Source: Tribonema minus (Eukaryota > Sar > Xanthophyceae > Tribonematales > Tribonemataceae). From it: a stretch of 64,000 nucleotides of DNA. The notes below the pieces were generated by a model, which had not been told where the DNA came from, did no database searches, and saw only the letters and a program-made list of their open reading frames with translations. The DNA lies in contig JAFCMP010000540.1 of NCBI GenBank assembly GCA_017506865.1, forward strand, positions 558,001 to 622,000, given 5' to 3'. The position numbers and the translations under genes are program-made. Of the stretch, positions 59,301 through 64,000 are shown piece after piece; the first letter of the stretch is position 1; each line of letters starts with the position of its first letter.

Positions 59301-62300
59301 GATCTGAGCGACACGAAGCTCGTGTGTAGCAGCGTTGCGGAGGTGTGCGTAGGCATCACGGCTGAGTCGGCGCTGACACGCGTCAGCCTCGCCAATGTGT
59401 CGCTGCGGCGGCGCGGCGCGCAGGCAGTGGCAGAGGCGAGTCATCGCAGCAGTGCTCTGCGGCATCTCATGCTCAGCAGACCTCTACTCGAGAGCACCGC
59501 TAGTGATGGTGGTCCCCGCTGTTAACAATAGTGCCGGGCCAGTTCAGGTTCTACCGATTGGTGCCTGCGTGCAAACTTCAAGTCACAGCAATGCACGCCC
59601 CAACTTCAAGCATATTAACGCCCAGCAGCGGCTGTCGCCGGTGGCGTTGCGTGGCGTGTGCACGCATCGGCGGCACACAGCGCATACCTCGAGGGCTGAC
59701 GACATTCAGCAGCATATTTGTACGCTATTGCAGTGTGCACTGTGCCATCCCAGCATAACGTGCAAGCGTCTGTGGTGTTCTTTTGGAAGCCTGTGTGCAA
59801 TGCATCCCCCCCCCCCCCCGGAGGCCCCCACCCTGAGGCCTGCTTCGCCTCTCTTCTCAACAGTTCTACAACGATTGTTTGCGTGCTGGTGCTGTGACTG
59901 TTCCACAACGAAGGCTGCGCGCAGCCATGTGCATCCAGGGCTCCGCAGGCGTTGTCATATCTGACACCGATCCGTAGACGCGCCGTTGCACGAGCGGATG
60001 GTGCGGCGTGTGAGCAGGCTCTGCTAGAGTTCAGTGCATGTCGATAGAGGCCTGCAGTTGCATACATAGAATGCGTGTCCAAAGGCATGTAGGCGTGTAT
60101 TCTGAGGCCCCTGTCGCACACTCAGTGTGCGTTTCTAAAGGCTGCACAGATACTGCGTGCATGTTTGCTACGCCGCCGCAGACGTTTGAGCGTCCGCTTC
60201 ATAGCGCGCGCAGATGATGCGGCATGCGAGCGAGCTCCGCAGAATTCTAGTGAATGTTTTCTGAGCCTTGGCAGCTACATACTACAAATATCATGTATAT
60301 TTCCAAAGCTTCCTCAGATAGTCGGTGCATGTACCTTACCCCTCTCGCACACTACTCGTCTGGGTCGATGCACGCACAGATGATGCGGCGCGCGAGCAAG
60401 CTGCGCCACCTGGACCTGTCGCACTGCACCATAGGCGTCATGGGCGTGGATTGCATCGCAGGTGCGAGCCCTAGCACTAGGGTTTGACAGGGGGTTGAGG
60501 TTGTGCTTGAACTTCAATGTGGCGATTAGGGCGAGGGCGAGGAGATGAAATGAGGTAGGGCTAGCGTTGATTACGACCCTGCCAACGCGCAGCGCTGAAC
60601 ATCAGCAACCACAAGCAAATAGTAATGACAGATCACATGCCCGAGCAGATGCCGCCGCCGGCCACCGTGCTATGCATCTGGTAGGTTTGAACCCCTCTCC
60701 CCGCACGCCACCCCGTACCAGATGATTGTGACAGAAGCAGCATCGGTCCATACTTCAACAACCCACACACCCCACGCATGCACCGCCCGCGCAGACGCAG
60801 CCGCCGGCCCCCCAGCCTAGATACCTTACAACTACCTAGTTACAATGCGCATTTGTTCTCATCTTGTGATACCTGCCAACCTTTGATATGAATGATGCCT
60901 TATCATGCATGCACCGTCCGCCCTTGCAGACGCCGCCGCCGGCCACCCAGCGCTGCAGACACTCGACCTGGCGGAGAACGAGGTGCGCGAGAGCGGCGGG
61001 CTCGCGCTCACGAGGGCCATCTTCAAGTGAGTGCACGCAGAAGAAAAGTGAAGTTGAAGACGGTGCTTGGCGTTGATGATTATATGCAACAAAAGTTGAA
61101 GAACAATGAGAGAAGTTGAAGCTAGTACTTGGCGTCGATGTCCACGTTTAGACGCGTGCCGCAAGATGGCGGCAGGATTGCCTTACGCCTCGCGCCGTGC
61201 GATGCAGTCTGTTGTGCCACAACATACAGATTGCAGAAGCGTGAGACAAGTTGACAATATAAGATTCTGCGCCGGACTTCGGCATCCACAGTTTGGACGC
61301 GTGCCGCGAAGCGATGGCGGGGTTTCATTGCGCCTCCTGCCATGCAATGCAGTGTACTGTGCCGGAACATACAGATGTGCGGTAGTGCCGCCTCGGCGGC
61401 TGAAGCTGCGACGCGCGTGCCGCTGCCCAAGGCGCGACGGCTGGGGTTTGGGTCAGGCGTACTTACAGTTGGGGTATTGGGTTTGAAGTTACACTTCAAC
61501 TTCAACTCGCAAGGTGCGAGCTTTGCTCGGTCTGCCTCTTTGGGTAGAGCCTTCACACGAAACGCCACCGCAAGTACTGTGCGACTCAGGATGGCGCCGT
61601 TGCCCTGTACTCGCGGTAACATTTGACTGAGCTGACGCATTTGCCGCCTGCCACAAACGCGAAGCGCTGCTGATGCCTGTCCGCGCCAACAGCACTCCAC
61701 CATCAACCTACAGCTTGCTTTGTAGCCCAGAAACAATTCAACGACCGCGCCCTTTGCCATGCCACACCAGGGCATGCCGCTGCGGAACCAGCAATGGCAG
61801 CGTTTCCTGCCGCAGCCAGCGGCCATTAAACTGACCGTGCCCCTTGAAAAATAGAAATGTGCAAAATTACATTCCGATCAACCGCACACCATAAGGCCGT
61901 ATGAAACTGTGCTGACAGCGCTGCCGGCGCGCGCGCCGCGCATGTTGCCGTTTGACAGCGCTCCGCGGCTGGCGCGTCTGGACCTGTCCTTCAACTGCAT
62001 CACGCAGGCGTGCGTGGACGAGTGGGCGGCGCACGGCCGCCACAACGACTCACCCAAGGTCAGTTACGGCACTTGGCACCTGGGCCCCTCCCCTTCCCCC
62101 TATTTGACCCTTGTCCCCTGGGCCCCTCCCCTTCCCCCTATTTGACCCTTAGGGAGGGGTATGTAGAGGGGGAGTCCCAGGGGACAATTACGGCACCAGT
62201 AACTGGCGTGGAAGTTACAGCACCACTGACTGGCGGCTCAGGCAGGGGTTTGGCCGTGGCCATTTGGACGGCACACATGCGGGTGCACGCTAGTACTAAT

Positions 62301-63148
62301 TGCTGAGCAAGCAAGCTCTGATCGATTCCTTGAAACTGTTGCTGCCGTCCTCGCCCCGTTCCCTCCCATCAACACCGCATCGGCGCCCAAACTCGTAGAC
62401 TATAGCATCGCTACCTTGCAGCCTGTAGTGGAAGGCAGTGGCACCACCCAGGGTGGGCTGCGGCATTAGACCTGCCTGCATTCCGGTTTCACAGCGGCAT
62501 GCGTAGACTACCATGAGCAGCCGCTTCCAAACAACGCACGCAGACGCACTGAAGGTCCGCTGCCATTTGAGACGCTCAGCACGATAAACTTTCAGCGTCA
62601 CTGCCTCATGAGCACTTTGGGTACACCATCACCCAACATCAATTACTTCAGAAGTACTCACGGCATCTCTGGTGCCATCGCTGCGTGTCAGCGCTCCACA
62701 AGACATCATACCTGCACGTTGTCACACGCCGCGGGAGACAGCGATCGCCTGTCCCCTTCCTTGCGCGTGGCGGCAGCTTCAGCAGCACACCCCAACAAAG
62801 GATGGCCGACTCTGACGTGTCGCAGTGGTGAAGCTCATGACAGCTGCGCGCTATGGGCCGGTCTCGGGCCTACTTGGAGCGCACGTGCAATGCTTCTGTT
62901 GATACCAGACACTCTTCACCTTCAACTCTTTGTCAAGCTGACTTCTCAAGTAAGCAAGAACTGTCTTGTAGGGGAGTGATCTTCAACTTTTCCTGAAAAA
63001 ACACTCTTCAACTTCAACTGCGCAGGCCGCGCCCGCGCCCATGGGCCGCGAGCTGCTGGTGGAGCTACGCGGCAACCCGCGCGTCGAGGCGGCGAGCCTG
63101 CCGCACCTGTCGCGCAACGGCCTGTCGCTGCGCTTCGCGGCGCGCTGA
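53325..63148 (+). CDS. Ribonuclease-inhibitor-type (RNI-like) leucine-rich repeat protein, 12 exons
   Basis: Exons: 53325-53414, 53954-54127, 54548-54793, 56074-56217, 56709-56889, 57881-57944, 58505-58703, 59295-59426 (end uncertain), 60380-60461, 60930-61026, 61896-62058 and 63026-63148, giving about 564 residues. Phases agree across every junction except the weak donor after exon 8. LRR cores: VTSIRLHGGRVGDA, RCLDLSACGAGAQTLR, PLEELMLNQCGLARCASL, LQSLDLSDNGLSS, LTCLLLGGNNFNCEGGDG, EIDLSDTKLV, LTRVSLANVSL, LRHLDLSHCTIG, LQTLDLAENEVRESGG and LARLDLSFNCITQ. The LxxLxLxxN/C plus GaxaLaxxL pattern is the RNI/NLRC class used for protein binding. The N-terminus (Ala/Gln-rich, GTALEWQQLLEAAG) is unassigned, and upstream exons are possible. 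It ends RNGLSLRFAAR. Location is probably cytosolic; no signal peptide is seen. Confidence 0.75.
53440..53490 (+). repeat. TTAGGG-like tract in LRR intron 1
   Basis: A ggttggggttagggttaggggtaggggg run lies just inside the intron after the first exon of the RNI-like gene. Confidence 0.75.
54702..55240 (+). repeat. Four tandem copies of the 3' end of LRR exon 3 with its donor
   Basis: Units of about 144, 154 and 148 bp start at 54702, 54849, 55002 and 55149. Each begins cacttcaacttgaagttggc and contains coding sequence for GDAACAALLRS...PAPPL. Copy 1 belongs to the exon; copy 2 has an intact CTG|gtgaga donor; copy 3 has gtggcgaga, which breaks the GT; copy 4 is badly decayed. Confidence 0.93.
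56195..56450 (+). repeat. About 131-bp tandem duplication spanning the end of LRR exon 4
   Basis: ctggcaggggccgacattcc and the donor at 56195-56226 recur at 56326-56357, followed in both copies by telomere-like ttagggttaggg and a gatgatatga block. Confidence 0.9.
56243..56270 (+). repeat. Interstitial TTAGGG array
   Basis: Four nearly perfect hexamers directly after the donor of exon 56074-56217. Shorter relatives occur at 55259-55290, 55640-55655 and 56388-56400. Confidence 0.85.
56850..57066 (+). repeat. Duplicated end of LRR exon 5
   Basis: gccagtctgccggcggcgct and the following gagctatttctgacag of exon 5 recur at 57029-57062. The intronic copy has a better donor (gtgaga) than the exon itself (gtagga). 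Confidence 0.9.
58434..58504 (+). repeat. 39-bp tandem duplication at LRR exon 7 acceptor
   Basis: gaggcactggacaatgcagc followed by aacgctcatcag occurs twice (58434 and 58473), so two alternative AG acceptors precede CACTCGCCC. The second keeps the phase used in the model. Confidence 0.85.
59228..59252. repeat. Poly-C tract before LRR exon 8
   Basis: An unbroken run of about 25 C lies about 40 bp upstream of the acceptor at 59293-59294. Confidence 0.9.
59998..60410 (+). repeat. Decayed copies of the LRR exon 9 start
   Basis: ATGATGCGGCGCGCGAGCAA of exon 9 (60380) has relatives at 60214-60240 (atgatgcggcatgcgagcga) and 59998-60022 (atggtgcggcgtgtgagcag). The sequence after each copy is also alignable, so units are roughly 170-215 bp. 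Confidence 0.8.
60650..60955 (+). repeat. Decayed copies of the LRR exon 10 start
   Basis: The acgccgccgccggccaccca start of exon 10 (60930) recurs at 60650-60670 and 60794-60813, each directly after a cag. Confidence 0.8.
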
Positions 63149-64000
63149 ACGGATGGCGTAGCACAGGCGCACGCCTACGCTCAGCTCTGTCGGCTGCGCT
63201 GCTTATGGCGTACTCTTTGCGTGTTGTGGCAGCAGCGGCGGCGGCGGTTCACGCAGGACCTGCGCTGTTCCCTACTCTCATTGCTGTAGCTAAGCCGACA
63301 TTAAATATTTCCTGCGACAGAGCGCTGCCTGCAGCGCGCCGGCGGCGGCTGCCGCGGTGCGCATTGGCACAGCCTTCGCCTGCACCAGTTGCCAGCGGCG
63401 TGTCTGTGCGCTGCGCACCACGCTGAGCGTTGACATGAGCGGCGGCCGCGCAGCGTGTTGCATGCGGCTCTCTCATGTGGCGCCTGCGCCCTGATGCTGC
63501 AGCACCAACTCGCAGTGCAGCAGCGAAGAGTCTGGCAGCACGGCGCAGTATGCGCGTGCGCTTGCTGCGGCAGTGCGCGTTGGAAGAGCACTTTGCGAAG
63601 CGCTGAAGCAGTGTGCAAGGGCGCACCCAGCATGTGCAGGCTCGCAGCGACTGATGTCATGTCGCGTGACTCAGCCATGGTGCATCACTCAGCTGCCACT
63701 CCGCATCTGGCTCGCCAGAAGCGCGTGCGCATCATTGCGGGAGAATTGGAATTGATAGAGGCTGCGTGTGAAGCCTCCAACAATGCACCTTGCTCGGCAC
63801 AGAAGTGAATCTGCGCGCTCATTGCATGCCTTTGCTGCACAGCAAATGTGCAAGTATTGCAGGCGCTCAGCAATAATAGAAGTGCCGTGCTGCACACACA
63901 CGAGTGCACGCTCCGCTCAAATGTGACCCTGCAATTGCTGGCAGCATGTACACAGGTGTATCTCATTGTTCACATGGAGCAGATGCAGTTGTAGACCATG
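63149..64000. other. Downstream of the LRR gene; no gene seen
   Basis: The 3' UTR of the RNI-like gene should begin here. Short open frames on both strands lack recognisable content or consistent splice sites. Confidence 0.4.

Overview
This is a eukaryotic nuclear window. It is GC-rich and intron-rich, with GT-AG introns, long CAG/GCN triplet runs inside coding sequence, homopolymer G/C tracts in introns, and many short internal TTAGGG arrays. A photosynthetic stramenopile (heterokont alga) is the best guess. The strongest hint is the predicted N-terminus of the gene at 39408-44521: a signal peptide followed by an Ala-Cys-Ala/Phe junction and a Ser/Arg/Leu-rich stretch, which looks like the bipartite plastid presequence of algae with complex plastids. 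Species cannot be fixed from sequence alone. All gene models below were built by hand from reading frames, splice sites and intron phase; none has transcript support.

Layout, left to right. 1-2676 (+): Ala-rich remnant of a non-LTR retrotransposon polyprotein, broken by a frameshift. 3431-14630 (+): a secreted Cys-rich protein with a Pro/Thr linker; eleven of its exons sit one per unit in a tandem array of about 733-bp repeats. 16613-22349 (-): a MAPKKK-like kinase with a predicted N-myristoylation site. 23485-27590 (-): a Rab-type GTPase with a 200-residue N-terminal extension and a possible C-terminal membrane segment. 28991-37073 (-): a three-repeat MYB (MYB3R) protein of about 1720 residues with a huge Gln-rich tail. 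39408-44521 (-): a membrane-anchored, LCL3-like staphylococcal-nuclease-fold protein with a plastid-type presequence. 44522-50215: mostly non-coding, with minisatellites, a possible small secreted protein and a few exon-like stretches. 50216-51949 (-): an intronless protein of 20 nearly identical leucine-rich repeats. 52354-53282: remnants of a coiled-coil PD-(D/E)XK-like gene and an ankyrin-like gene, head to head and overlapping. 53325-63148 (+): a multi-exon protein with ribonuclease-inhibitor-type leucine-rich repeats.

The most striking theme crosses gene boundaries. In at least four genes the introns hold tandem copies of sequence that straddles a splice site: the last or first part of an exon plus its adjoining donor or acceptor. 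There are one to about six copies per junction, in various stages of decay. In the Pro/Thr-linker gene the same kind of process seems to have captured a whole 48-nt, phase-0 exon with its intron and multiplied it about elevenfold. The window therefore looks like a series of snapshots of exon and intron growth by tandem duplication. The genes otherwise look like unrelated cellular functions (signalling, trafficking, cell-cycle transcription, nuclease, LRR recognition), with no sign of one shared pathway.
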